Shown: piece by piece, positions 15,495-23,609 of the stretch
Layout: every line of letters starts with the position of its first letter
How positions within the stretch are numbered: position 1 is the stretch's first letter
DNA from: Intestinicryptomonas porci
GTDB lineage: Bacteria > Verrucomicrobiota > Verrucomicrobiia > Opitutales > Intestinicryptomonadaceae
Direction of reading: 5' to 3'
DNA length: 64,000 bases
Assembly (NCBI RefSeq): GCF_033971905.1
Contig: NZ_JALBUT010000008.1
Location: 1 to 64,000 of the forward strand
Notes under the pieces: model-generated
What the model was told of the DNA's origin: nothing
The model's database searches: none
Seen by the model: the letters and a program-made list of their open reading frames with translations, nothing else
Position numbers and translations under genes: made by a program

Positions 15495-18056
15495 ATGGCT
15501 TCGGCGAAATCCAAAAAAAATTTGAAAGAACCGCGCTCCGAGAAAATCGGGGAGCTTTCCGGCAACAGGCGCGTTTATGCGGGCATTGCCCTTTTGATTG
15601 CTGCGATATTCTTTTCCGTGGCTCTTGCGGGCTACGACGCGGGGCAGGAGACGTTCTTTAACGATCCCATGCACATAAATTCAACCGACATTCCCGCAAG
15701 CAACTTGTGTGGAAAAATCGGGGCAACTTTTTGCAACGCCATGCTTTCGGTTTTCGGTGTATCCACATGGCTCATTTTGGTTTATGTCGCGTATGTCGGC
15801 GTGCTGTGTTTTTTGAAAAGGCCGAAGCTCATGCGTTTGGCTCCGCTTTTTTCAATGCTTGCCGCCGTCGTGCTTCTTTCGGTTTTGGCGGCTTTTATTC
15901 AGGATTATTTAAACGGTATTTATTCGACCGAATATTTCAGTTCGGGCTGGGGCGGAAAAATCGGCACGCTCTTGTTTTTGCATGCAGTCCATCCCGCGGT
16001 TGATTATTTCGGAAGCGCGATTATTTTGCCTGTTTTGTATGCGTTCGCCTTTATTGCCTCTTTCACGGAAAGCCCGCTTGAGTTGGTAAAGGAAACGTCC
16101 CGTCTTGCCGTAAAAATTTTGGTTTGCGTCGGCAAGGGAATTTTGCGTGTTTTTAAGGCGTTTTTCTCTCTGTTTGAAAGAAAAAGGAAAGAAGAGGACG
16201 AGGGAATATTTCAAGCTCCCACGAAAAAACCTCGCTCCAAAAAGGAGGTCGAGTTCGGTCTTGAAGATGACAATGCTCTTCTTGCTTCTCCTCGAAAAGA
16301 AGATTTGGAGGAGACGGAGGAAGAGGAGCTTGACGACGAGGATATTACTTTGCGCATTCCCGAAAAAGAGGAAGTTCCGCCTGTACGGACTGCCGCCATT
16401 GAAGAAGTTTTGGGCGCGGGTGCAAAGATTGAAAAGCGTCCGCTTGCGGAAGTGGGAGAAAATGTCGCGCCGCCCATGCCGTCTTTAAAAGTTTCTACAT
16501 TGGAAGAGGAAAAATATACGCCTCCGAAACAAAAAATCAAGAAGGGCAATTATAAGTTCCCGTCGGTTGAATTGCTAAATGCTCCGCAAAAAAAGGAAGA
16601 TGCAAAGGCGGAAGACTACGAATCGAGAATGTCGCAGATAATCGGCACACTTGACGAATTCAAAATCGGCGTTGCCCCATCGGAAGTTTTCGCGGGACCT
16701 GTCATCACGAGATACGAGGTAAAGCCCAATCCGGGCGTCAGGGTCGGCAGGATTATCGCGATGGAAGACGACCTTGCAATCGGGCTTAAAACCGCCCATG
16801 TCAGAGTTTCAACCACAAGCAGGGGAACTGTCGGCATCGAAGTCCCGAATTTGGTGCGCCAAAACGTGTCGATGCGCGAGATTATAGAGTCGCGCGAGTG
16901 GAACGAAAGCAAGGCGTCTATCCCTGTTGTCTTGGGTAAAGACGTTACGGGAAAGCCCGTTGTTTTGGATTTGGCAAAGATGCCGCACGCTCTTATCGCA
17001 GGCTCTACGGGAAGTGGCAAGAGTGTTTGCATAAATGTAATTGTGGCTTCACTGCTTTACAAATGCACTCCCGACGACCTGCGCTTTGTGATGGTTGACC
17101 CGAAAGTTGTCGAACTTCAAGTTTACAATTCCCTGCCGCATATGCTTGTTCCCGTCGTAACCGACCCCAAAAAAGTTCCGACAGCCTTAAACTGGCTTGT
17201 GAAAGAAATGATGAAACGCTACAAGATTTTCGAGAAAGTCGGCGTGAAAAACATAATCGGCTTCAATGCGAAAATTTTGAAGGACAAAGAGGAGCAGGAG
17301 CGCGCAAAGGAACTCGAAGCCGAGCAGACCCCCGAAGAGCGCGCAATGAGCATGAACGCGATGGAAAACGATTTGGAAGGCGACGGCGACGAAATCGAAA
17401 TTCCGAAAAAGAAAATGCCTTACATCGTTTGCATAATCGACGAGCTTGCCGACATGATGATGGTTGCGGGCAAGGAAGTGGAAGGAGCAATTGCGCGCCT
17501 TACCCAGCTTGCACGCGCGGCGGGCATTCATTTGCTTGTCGCAACCCAGCGTCCGTCAGTCGATGTCGTAACAGGGCTTATCAAGGCAAACTTGCCGACA
17601 AGAATTGGTTTCAGAGTGGCTTCCGCGACCGATAGCCGCACGATTTTGGATTCAAAAGGCGCGGAAACTCTCATTGGTTGGGGCGACATGCTTTTCATTC
17701 CGCCAGGCTCTTCCGATTTAATAAGGGCGCAGGGTGCGTTTATGTCGGACGGTGAAATAGAAAAGATTGTCGAGGCTGTTGCCGAAAACGGCGAACCCGA
17801 ATTTGAAAGCGCGATGCAAGACGAGCTTGAAGCCGCAGGTGACGGTGCTTTCGGCATAGAGGGCGAGTGGGACGACGAGCTTACCCCGCAGGCTTTCAAG
17901 GTGATGAAAGACGCCAAGCGCGCGAGCGTATCATTCATTCAGCGCAAATTGCGGATTGGCTATAACCGCGCGGCTTCCATCATGGACGAGCTTGAAGACA
18001 AGGGGTTTGTTGGTCCTGATAATGGACCGTCTGCTCCTCGTGAAATTCTCAGGTAG
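15495..18056 (+). CDS. ftsK: DNA translocase FtsK/SpoIIIE
   Basis: The 853-residue protein drives chromosome dimer resolution and terminus segregation at the septum. The N-terminal about 200 residues contain four hydrophobic segments. A charged, Glu/Lys-rich linker spans about 220-360. The motor shows HALIAGSTGSGKSVCINV (Walker A, about residue 503), VDPKVVELQVYNSLPHML and IVCIIDELADMMMVAGKEVE (Walker B). The last 65 residues are the winged-helix gamma domain that reads polar KOPS-type sequences (SVSFIQRKLRIGYNRAASIMDELEDKGFVG). An acidic insert (EQTPEERAMSMNAMENDLEGDGDEIE) sits before Walker B. The final AGG codon and TAG stop lie inside the left arm of the hairpin repeat that follows. Confidence 0.96.
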   Translation: MASAKSKKNLKEPRSEKIGELSGNRRVYAGIALLIAAIFFSVALAGYDAGQETFFNDPMHINSTDIPASNLCGKIGATFCNAMLSVFGVSTWLILVYVAYVGVLCFLKRPKLMRLAPLFSMLAAVVLLSVLAAFIQDYLNGIYSTEYFSSGWGGKIGTLLFLHAVHPAVDYFGSAIILPVLYAFAFIASFTESPLELVKETSRLAVKILVCVGKGILRVFKAFFSLFERKRKEEDEGIFQAPTKKPRSKKEVEFGLEDDNALLASPRKEDLEETEEEELDDEDITLRIPEKEEVPPVRTAAIEEVLGAGAKIEKRPLAEVGENVAPPMPSLKVSTLEEEKYTPPKQKIKKGNYKFPSVELLNAPQKKEDAKAEDYESRMSQIIGTLDEFKIGVAPSEVFAGPVITRYEVKPNPGVRVGRIIAMEDDLAIGLKTAHVRVSTTSRGTVGIEVPNLVRQNVSMREIIESREWNESKASIPVVLGKDVTGKPVVLDLAKMPHALIAGSTGSGKSVCINVIVASLLYKCTPDDLRFVMVDPKVVELQVYNSLPHMLVPVVTDPKKVPTALNWLVKEMMKRYKIFEKVGVKNIIGFNAKILKDKEEQERAKELEAEQTPEERAMSMNAMENDLEGDGDEIEIPKKKMPYIVCIIDELADMMMVAGKEVEGAIARLTQLARAAGIHLLVATQRPSVDVVTGLIKANLPTRIGFRVASATDSRTILDSKGAETLIGWGDMLFIPPGSSDLIRAQGAFMSDGEIEKIVEAVAENGEPEFESAMQDELEAAGDGAFGIEGEWDDELTPQAFKVMKDAKRASVSFIQRKLRIGYNRAASIMDELEDKGFVGPDNGPSAPREILR

Positions 18057-18173
18057 GTGAAATTGCCGTTGATGCTCCGTTTTACAAAAAGACTGCAGTA
18101 GTCATGTACCAAGTGTACACTCCTACCGCAGTCTTTTTGCAAATGCTCGCCTGAACGGCAATTTGACCTACCT
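18051..18173 (+). repeat. Nested-hairpin element, copy 1 (of three tandem copies)
   Basis: An outer stem pairs 18051-18070 with 18154-18173 (19 of 20 positions complementary). An inner stem pairs 18086-18101 with 18123-18138 (15 of 16). An apical stem TGTAC/GTACA (18105-18109, 18115-18119) closes a five-base loop. The left arm begins in the last codon of ftsK. No reading frame in it looks coding. It could be a structured RNA, an attenuating 3' end, or a small mobile repeat. Confidence 0.8.
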
Positions 18174-18208
18174 TCGCAGATATTACAGTAAGATAAAGTT
18201 TTAAGAAA

Positions 18209-18324
18209 GTGAAATTGCTGTTGATGTTCCGTTTTACAAAAAATACTGCAGTAGTCATGTACCAAGTGTACACACTCCTACCGCAGTCTTTTTACTTCTC
18301 GCCTGAACGGCAGTTTTACCTACC
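18209..18324 (+). repeat. Nested-hairpin element, copy 2
   Basis: This copy lies 152 bases after copy 1 and shares the same design. Outer arms GTGAAATTGCTGTT (18209-18222) and AACGGCAGTTTTAC (18306-18319) pair along their length with three G-U wobbles where copy 1 has other pairs. The inner stem and the apical TGTAC/GTACA stem are kept. The wobbles are allowed only in RNA read from the plus strand. A linker of about 36 bases (TTCGC-A/G-GATATTACAGT...AAGTTTTAAGAAA) repeats between copies. Confidence 0.8.
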
Positions 18325-18360
18325 TTCGCGGATATTACAGTGAGATAAAGTTTTAAGAAA

Positions 18361-18450
18361 GTGAAACTGCCTTCGATGCTCCGTTTTACAAGGAATGCTG
18401 TAATAGTCGTGTACTATATCTGTATGTATATGCCACAGTATTTTGGGTAG
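18361..18450 (+). repeat. Nested-hairpin element, copy 3, degenerate and lacking its right outer arm
   Basis: This copy also starts 152 bases after the previous one (GTGAAACTGCC). The inner stem is rebuilt by different bases: AATGCTGT (18394-18401) pairs with ACAGTATT (18435-18442), so the CTGC/GCAG of copy 1 has become CTGT/ACAG. The right outer arm is not recognisable before the next gene's stop codon. Confidence 0.65.
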
Positions 18451-18468
18451 TATGTTGTATTGCAAAAT

Positions 18469-19368
18469 TTATTCGCTTAGCTTTTTGTCGAAGTCAGCTT
18501 TTGAAATCCCCGTGATTTCTTCGAATATTGCGTAGTCGAAGTTTGGCAGGGTGAGGGCTTTTAAGGCTTCTTCTTTTGAGGCGGACTTGAATGCTTCTTT
18601 TGCGTCGGGTTTGCGCAGGAATGCGGGCAAGATTATTTGTCCCAGTTTTAGGTTTGTGGGTTTATTGAACATCTTGATGGTCGAATTTTCCGTATTGAAA
18701 AAACCGATGTTTAAATTCGACTTGTTCCATTTCCCGATATTGTTGTTTCCGACGTTGAAGCTGCCCATGTTGCCGTTTCCGACATTATGGTTGCCGACAT
18801 TGAAATATCCTTTGTTGCCGTCTCCCGCGTTTGAGTGCCCTATGTTGTTTGAACCGACGTTTGACGAGCCTTTGTTGTTGTTGCCGACGTTGTCTATGCC
18901 CGAATTTGCGTCTCCCGTATTGTAGTCGCCCGTGTTTCGGTTGCCTGTGTTTCGGTTGCCGGTATTGTAATTTCCCGAATTGTTTGAGCCGATGTTGCGC
19001 ACTCCCGTATTGTTTTTACCGATGTTCCAGCTTTCGGGCGAAAATTCTTCTTTGTTTAACGTTTGCAATGCCTCTTCTGTTATGTCGCGCAATAATCTTA
19101 TTTGGGCACAGGTGATTTTTTCTTCAACGCCGAAGGTTATCGGTTCTGTCTTTCCCTTAAATTCGGCTTCGTAAATTCTCGCGCCCTTTTCGTACCACAT
19201 GTTCCAGTATTTTGTGAGGTGGTAGCCCGATGCGTGCAGGACTCTTTCGGCAATTTCGGGCAGCCATTCTCCCGCCGTTCCGTTTTTTGGCAGATAGGGG
19301 TTGTAGTCGAACTTTGTTGTTGGCGAAAATCCGTCGGCGTTCAGAATTTTGTAGTACTTTTGCGTCAT
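18469..19368 (-). CDS. Asn/Gly pentapeptide-type repeat protein (NxG repeats)
   Basis: The 299-residue protein has three parts. Residues 1-110 form a compact domain containing GEWLPEIAERVLHASGYHLTKYW and GARIYEAEFKGK, resembling from memory a small phage/bacterial domain of unknown function. Residues 115-228 hold about 21 N-x-G units spaced every five residues (NTGNRNTGDYNTGDANSG and so on), similar to the Pentapeptide_2 pattern (PF01469) best known from mycobacterial PPE-MPTR proteins. Residues 229-299 are a tail with KPDAKEAFKSASKEEALKALTLPNFDYAIFEEITGI. No signal peptide or membrane segment is visible, so it is probably cytoplasmic. It is a single gene convergent with ftsK and divergent from pckG. 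Function unknown; the repeat block suggests expansion by slippage. Confidence 0.75.
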   Translation of the reverse strand: MTQKYYKILNADGFSPTTKFDYNPYLPKNGTAGEWLPEIAERVLHASGYHLTKYWNMWYEKGARIYEAEFKGKTEPITFGVEEKITCAQIRLLRDITEEALQTLNKEEFSPESWNIGKNNTGVRNIGSNNSGNYNTGNRNTGNRNTGDYNTGDANSGIDNVGNNNKGSSNVGSNNIGHSNAGDGNKGYFNVGNHNVGNGNMGSFNVGNNNIGKWNKSNLNIGFFNTENSTIKMFNKPTNLKLGQIILPAFLRKPDAKEAFKSASKEEALKALTLPNFDYAIFEEITGISKADFDKKLSE

Positions 19369-19492
19369 TTTTTTAAATTAAGGATTTTTTGCCCGTAAAA
19401 GTGAAGACATTTTTTTGAGTGGCGGCAATTTGCGCCAAAAGTGTCTTTTTTCCCGAAAAGCTTGCGGTTGGGGATTTATTGAAATTTTTTTG

Positions 19493-19510
19493 TTGATTTT
19501 TGAAAATCAA
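19493..19510. promoter_or_regulatory. 18-bp palindrome upstream of pckG, candidate operator
   Basis: TTGATTTT-TG-AAAATCAA is a perfect inverted repeat 58 bases before the chosen pckG start. It lies in the 200-base divergent spacer between pckG and the NxG repeat gene. No regulator is identified, and the AT-richness makes chance possible. Confidence 0.35.
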
Positions 19511-19568
19511 ATCCGCATTGTTTCATATCGATTTTTTCCATTGGGAAAAGCTCAAGAAAGTTTATACT

Positions 19569-21362
19569 ATGATAGATCCAAAAACAATAAAGAACAAAGC
19601 TCTTGTAGCGTGGGTTGACAAAGTTGCCGCCCTCACTACTCCTGACAAAGTTTACTGGTGCGACGGCTCTCAGGCTGAAGCAGACTCTCTTTTCAAAATG
19701 ATGATTGAAAAGGGAATGTGCATCAAGCTAAACGAGCAGAAACGCCCGAACAGCTATTACTTCCGCTCAGACCCGCGCGACGTGGCTCGTGTGGAAGCTC
19801 GCACTTTCATTTGCGCAAAGACAAAAGAAGAAGCAGGCCCCACCAACAACTGGATGGACCCCGCAGAAATGCGCGCAAAGCTCGAAGGTTTGTTTAAGGG
19901 TTGCATGAAGGGTCGTACAATGTACGTAATTCCGTTCAGCATGGGCCCGATAGGCGGCCCGATCTCTCAAATCGGCGTTGAAATCACAGACTCTCCGTAC
20001 GTTGTCGTTTCCATGAGAATCATGGCTCGCGTAAGCCCGAAGGTTCTCGACGTTCTCGGCGAAAACGGCAAATTCGTACCCTGCCTCCACTCTGTCGGTA
20101 TGCCGCTTGCGGACGGTCAGAAAGACGTTTTGTGGCCCTGCAATCCCGAAAACACATACGTTACGCACTTCCCCGAAACTCGCGAAATCATTTCCATCGG
20201 TTCGGGTTACGGCGGCAACGCTCTCTTGGGCAAAAAGTGCTTGAGCTTGCGCATCGCTTCCGCAATGGGCCGCGACGAAGGCTGGATGGCGGAACACATG
20301 CTCATCTTGGGCGTAAAAGACCCGTCAGGCAAGAAAACTTACGTTACTGCGGCATTCCCGTCTGCCTGCGGCAAAACTAACTTTGCAATGCTCATTCCTC
20401 CCGCAGAATTGCAGAAGGACGGCTGGCAGGTTTCCACAATCGGCGACGACATCGCTTGGATTAAACCCGGCCCCGATGGCAAGCTTTACGCAATCAATCC
20501 TGAAAACGGCTTCTTCGGCGTTGCTCCCGGCACAAGCGACAAGACAAACCACAACGCAATGCAGTCCTGCCGCAAGGATACAATATTCACAAATGTTGCT
20601 TTAACTGAAGACGGCGACGTATGGTGGGAAGGCATGACAAAAGAACCTCCCGCAAACCTCACCGACTGGCACGGCAATCCCTGGACTCCCGAATTGGGAA
20701 CTCCCGCCGCGCACCCGAACAGCCGCTTTACGGCTCCCCTTTACAACTGCCCCTGCATCGACGAAAATGCGGAAAAGTTGGAAGGCGTTCCCGTTTCCGC
20801 TGTTATCGTTGGCGGCCGCCGCGCAAACGGCATACCTTTGGTATTTGAAGCGTTTGACTGGGCTCATGGCATTTACTTGGGCGCAATGATGGGTTCTGAA
20901 CTCACCGCTGCTTCCGAAGGCACTTTGGGCAAGCTCCGCTCCGACCCGATGGCTATGTTGCCTTTCGCAGGCTACAATATGGCGAAGTACCTCGGTCACC
21001 TCGTTGAAATGGGCAAGGGTCTTTCTATGACTCCGCGCTTCTTCCATGTAAACTGGTTCAGAAAGAATGCGGAAGGCAAGTTTATGTGGCCCGGCTTTGG
21101 CGACAATGCGCGCGTCCTTTCCTGGATTGTAAAGCGCGTAAACGGCGAAGCGCACGCAAACGAAACTGCAATCGGCTTGATGCCCGACTATAAGGACATC
21201 AACTGGGAAGGTCTTGACTATTCGGAAGAAGACTTCAAGGCTTTGATGACATACGATCCGCAGGTAGTTGCAACGCAGCCGCTTTCCGAAGAGTTGTACA
21301 ACCAGCTTCCGAACGCTCTCAAAATTCAGCGCGAAGCTTTGTTGGAACGCCTCGCAAAGTAA
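19569..21362 (+). CDS. pckG: Phosphoenolpyruvate carboxykinase, GTP-dependent (EC 4.1.1.32)
   Basis: I chose ATG 19569 (597 residues), which fits the usual length of about 600; the frame extends 23 codons further up without family similarity. The enzyme interconverts oxaloacetate and PEP with GTP/GDP, for gluconeogenesis or, in anaerobes, CO2 fixation towards succinate. Recognisable parts are the substrate loop around HSVGMPLADG, the P-loop AFPSACGKTNFAM (about residue 266), the metal-site stretch IGDDIAWIKPGPDGKLYAINPENGFFGVAPGTS, and VGGRRANGIPLVFEAFDWAHG. These belong to the GTP family rather than the ATP family (PckA). Codon choice is more biased than in the neighbours, suggesting high expression. 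A strong terminator follows. Confidence 0.95.
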   Translation: MIDPKTIKNKALVAWVDKVAALTTPDKVYWCDGSQAEADSLFKMMIEKGMCIKLNEQKRPNSYYFRSDPRDVARVEARTFICAKTKEEAGPTNNWMDPAEMRAKLEGLFKGCMKGRTMYVIPFSMGPIGGPISQIGVEITDSPYVVVSMRIMARVSPKVLDVLGENGKFVPCLHSVGMPLADGQKDVLWPCNPENTYVTHFPETREIISIGSGYGGNALLGKKCLSLRIASAMGRDEGWMAEHMLILGVKDPSGKKTYVTAAFPSACGKTNFAMLIPPAELQKDGWQVSTIGDDIAWIKPGPDGKLYAINPENGFFGVAPGTSDKTNHNAMQSCRKDTIFTNVALTEDGDVWWEGMTKEPPANLTDWHGNPWTPELGTPAAHPNSRFTAPLYNCPCIDENAEKLEGVPVSAVIVGGRRANGIPLVFEAFDWAHGIYLGAMMGSELTAASEGTLGKLRSDPMAMLPFAGYNMAKYLGHLVEMGKGLSMTPRFFHVNWFRKNAEGKFMWPGFGDNARVLSWIVKRVNGEAHANETAIGLMPDYKDINWEGLDYSEEDFKALMTYDPQVVATQPLSEELYNQLPNALKIQREALLERLAK

Positions 21363-21409
21363 GGTGGCAGCCTTTTAAAAGGTCTGTTAAAAAACAGTTT
21401 TTATGCAGG

Positions 21410-21439
21410 AGACGGCATCGAAAGATGCCGTCTTTTTTG
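21410..21439 (+). terminator. Rho-independent terminator of pckG
   Basis: AGACGGCATC (21410-21419), a GAAA tetraloop, then GATGCCGTCT and six Ts form a perfect 10-bp stem. Confidence 0.92.
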
Positions 21440-21545
21440 TTGTTGGATTTTTAATACTTTTTTGTCTTGATGCTTTGCTTCGGAGGGGGGGAGAATAGAA
21501 TAAAAAAAACGAGTTTTTACATGCCTAAGTAGGATATAAAATGCA

Positions 21546-21582
21546 CAAAAAAAACAAAGCTCCAATTTTGTTTAGAGCTTTT
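21546..21582 (-). terminator. Probable terminator of the TPR-protein gene
   Basis: Read on the minus strand, AAAGCTC (21581-21575) and GAGCTTT (21562-21556) flank a 12-base loop and are followed by a G and a run of eight Ts. It lies about 60 bases after the stop at 21642. Confidence 0.6.
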
Positions 21583-21641
21583 GAGCATTGCCACTTTATG
21601 CAGGTGTCGGCAATTTTGATTTTCTGTTAAATGGGCTATGC

Positions 21642-23378
21642 TTAGAATGTTGACAGGATTTTTTCGTTGTCGTAGTCCGAGGGCAAGTCGGAGAAAATAC
21701 GGTTGCCGGAGGCTTTTTCCATGTCGAACACCGCGTCTATTGCGTTTATGATTTTTTCGCGTTCGGCGGTGAATATGAAGCGGTCTGTCAAAAGTTTTTT
21801 ACGCGCACTCATAATCATGTCGCGCGGCGGGCGGCGCATGTTGATGAGGCGGAAAATGTATTTGTTTAAATCCGAAGAATTGCCTGCGTCCAGTTCGAAT
21901 TGTATCAGCCTTACCAGTGCATATTGGTGCATCGGGTCTTTTTCGACTGCGGCGACGTACAATTTGTGCGCGGTTTTCGGTTCTCCGAGCATCGCAAAAC
22001 GCCTTGCCGTTGCAACCAATGTGCGCGGATTTACCGTGCCGCGCTTTATGATTTCGTTTATCAGGGCGTTTGACATATTGGTGTTGCCCTTTGCCAGATA
22101 CGCAACCGCGCGCAAAGACGTAAAGACATTTTCGTTGCGGTTTAACCATTTGGGGTTAGCTTTTATTATGTCTTCGGAAAATGCTATTGCGTCGTCGTAT
22201 TTTTTGCAGGTTATGAAAGTTTCGAGCAAAAGCATGCAGTATTGCGCCGTGTTTGAAAACCCCTTTTCGATTGCGTTGTCGTAAATCTTGCGCATCAAAT
22301 CCAAATTTCCGGAATCCGCCGCGTAGTTTGCTATGTGTATTAAGTTCTTTTCATCAGATTTATTGGCTTCAAAGAGGCGTTTAAGCTCTTCTTCCGCGGC
22401 TTTCTTGTCGCCGCTGTTTGCGATTGAGCGGAGATAGTCAACCCTCGGTGCAATTTCAAGCGGCTTTTCGAGAATCCTCAAAGACCCGTATTGGCGCGCT
22501 TTCGCGTAGTCGCCAAGCAAAATGTAATAGTTTACGAGCAGGGCATACACGGGGTCGAGGTCGCGCATAAGGTTTATGTTGTTTGCGATGATGTTTACGG
22601 CTTCGTCGCGGTTGCCCTGTTCCCATTCGTTTTTGGAAAGGCGCAGTATTCCCGGCGTTGTCTTGTCGAGACCGTATTTCACAATCATTTCCTTGCTGTC
22701 GTTATACATTCCGTGCATTGAATAGACTGTGGCTACTGCCATTGCAAGGTAGGTTTTGACCTGCTCGTTTTTCGGATTTTTTTCAAGAATGCTTTTGCAG
22801 ACGTTGATTAGCGTTTCGTCTTCCATTTTGGAAATCAAAAGCTGGGTGTAAAGGCGCATGTATGCGAGGTCTTCGTAGGCGTAGGGCAAGCCCCTCTTTA
22901 AAACATTCATCGCGTCGTCGTGCTTGTTCATCATAAAAAAGAACTGGGCGAGCATCTTTTTGCCTTCAATGTTTTTATGGGAGCGGTTTACCCCGCGCAA
23001 AAGATTTTCAAACGCTTGGCGGAATTCGCCTTTTGCGAGCAGTTCTTTCGCCGTTTTTATATTGTAATCGCCAATCGCGGTGTTGGTTGCTGATCTGTTC
23101 AGCGGGTAAAGCAGGGCGGTTTTTACCGACATTTCCGAATAATCGCGCTGGTATTTGAAAAATGCGTATATAAATATGCTCTTAAATAAGAGAAGAATCA
23201 AAAAGAGTGAAAACGTAACGGCAAATATTTTGCCGAACATTAATTTTACCGCCCATGTTCCGTTCGGCTTGCGGTACCTGTAAGCCATTCCGAACATTGT
23301 GGGATATTTTTGCGGCGCTATTTCTTTTTTCGGTGAGTTTGTTTGGCTGTTTTGGGAAATTATTTTGTCTTCGGGCAT
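21642..23378 (-). CDS. Membrane-anchored TPR-repeat protein
   Basis: ATG 23378 is preferred (578 residues), starting MPEDKIISQ; the longer frame adds 29 residues rich in Phe/Tyr/Lys without sense. After a polar N-terminus there is one transmembrane segment (FAVTFSLFLILLLFKSIFIYAFF, about residues 50-72). The rest is a large helical solenoid of degenerate TPR units, for example LLAKGEFRQAFENLLRGVNRS, YYILLGDYAKARQYGSLRIL and FAMLGEPKTAHKLYVAAVEKDP. The solenoid is probably in the periplasm. It stands alone between pckG (convergent) and the outer-membrane barrel gene (divergent). Proteins of this form often scaffold envelope assemblies, but no partner can be named. Confidence 0.75.
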   Translation of the reverse strand: MPEDKIISQNSQTNSPKKEIAPQKYPTMFGMAYRYRKPNGTWAVKLMFGKIFAVTFSLFLILLLFKSIFIYAFFKYQRDYSEMSVKTALLYPLNRSATNTAIGDYNIKTAKELLAKGEFRQAFENLLRGVNRSHKNIEGKKMLAQFFFMMNKHDDAMNVLKRGLPYAYEDLAYMRLYTQLLISKMEDETLINVCKSILEKNPKNEQVKTYLAMAVATVYSMHGMYNDSKEMIVKYGLDKTTPGILRLSKNEWEQGNRDEAVNIIANNINLMRDLDPVYALLVNYYILLGDYAKARQYGSLRILEKPLEIAPRVDYLRSIANSGDKKAAEEELKRLFEANKSDEKNLIHIANYAADSGNLDLMRKIYDNAIEKGFSNTAQYCMLLLETFITCKKYDDAIAFSEDIIKANPKWLNRNENVFTSLRAVAYLAKGNTNMSNALINEIIKRGTVNPRTLVATARRFAMLGEPKTAHKLYVAAVEKDPMHQYALVRLIQFELDAGNSSDLNKYIFRLINMRRPPRDMIMSARKKLLTDRFIFTAEREKIINAIDAVFDMEKASGNRIFSDLPSDYDNEKILSTF

Positions 23379-23531
23379 TTTTGTGTTTTTTTTGTTTGCT
23401 TGGAATTTAAAATATAAATAATTTTTCTTTAAATATTTTAATAGCCCAAAATTAAATCTATGCAAGAAGTTTTTGTTTTATTAAATTTTTTTGTCTTTAA
23501 CGCATTTTTTTGAAAAAAAACAGAATATTAC

Positions 23532-23560
23532 TTGACAAAAGTCCGAAGAACTATTTTACT
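23532..23560 (+). promoter_or_regulatory. Candidate sigma-70-type promoter of the outer-membrane barrel gene
   Basis: TTGACA (23532-23537) is followed after 17 bases by TTTACT (23555-23560), 49 bases before the start codon. The -35 is perfect and the -10 matches 4 of 6. Confidence 0.5.
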
Positions 23561-23609
23561 GCTTGTCATTATAGCAAAAATTTTCGATTAAACAAAGAAT
23601 AGGAATTAC

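Noticed and set aside
17960..18273. Minus-strand frames across the ftsK 3' end and the hairpin repeats
   Set aside because: They exist only because the repeats lack stops in that frame; similar peptide phrases recur with the 152-base period and no coding character.
18051..18450. Retron ncRNA, type III antitoxin repeat, CRISPR or integron attC array
   Set aside because: No reverse transcriptase, endoribonuclease toxin, cas gene or integrase is nearby; only three long units without variable spacers.
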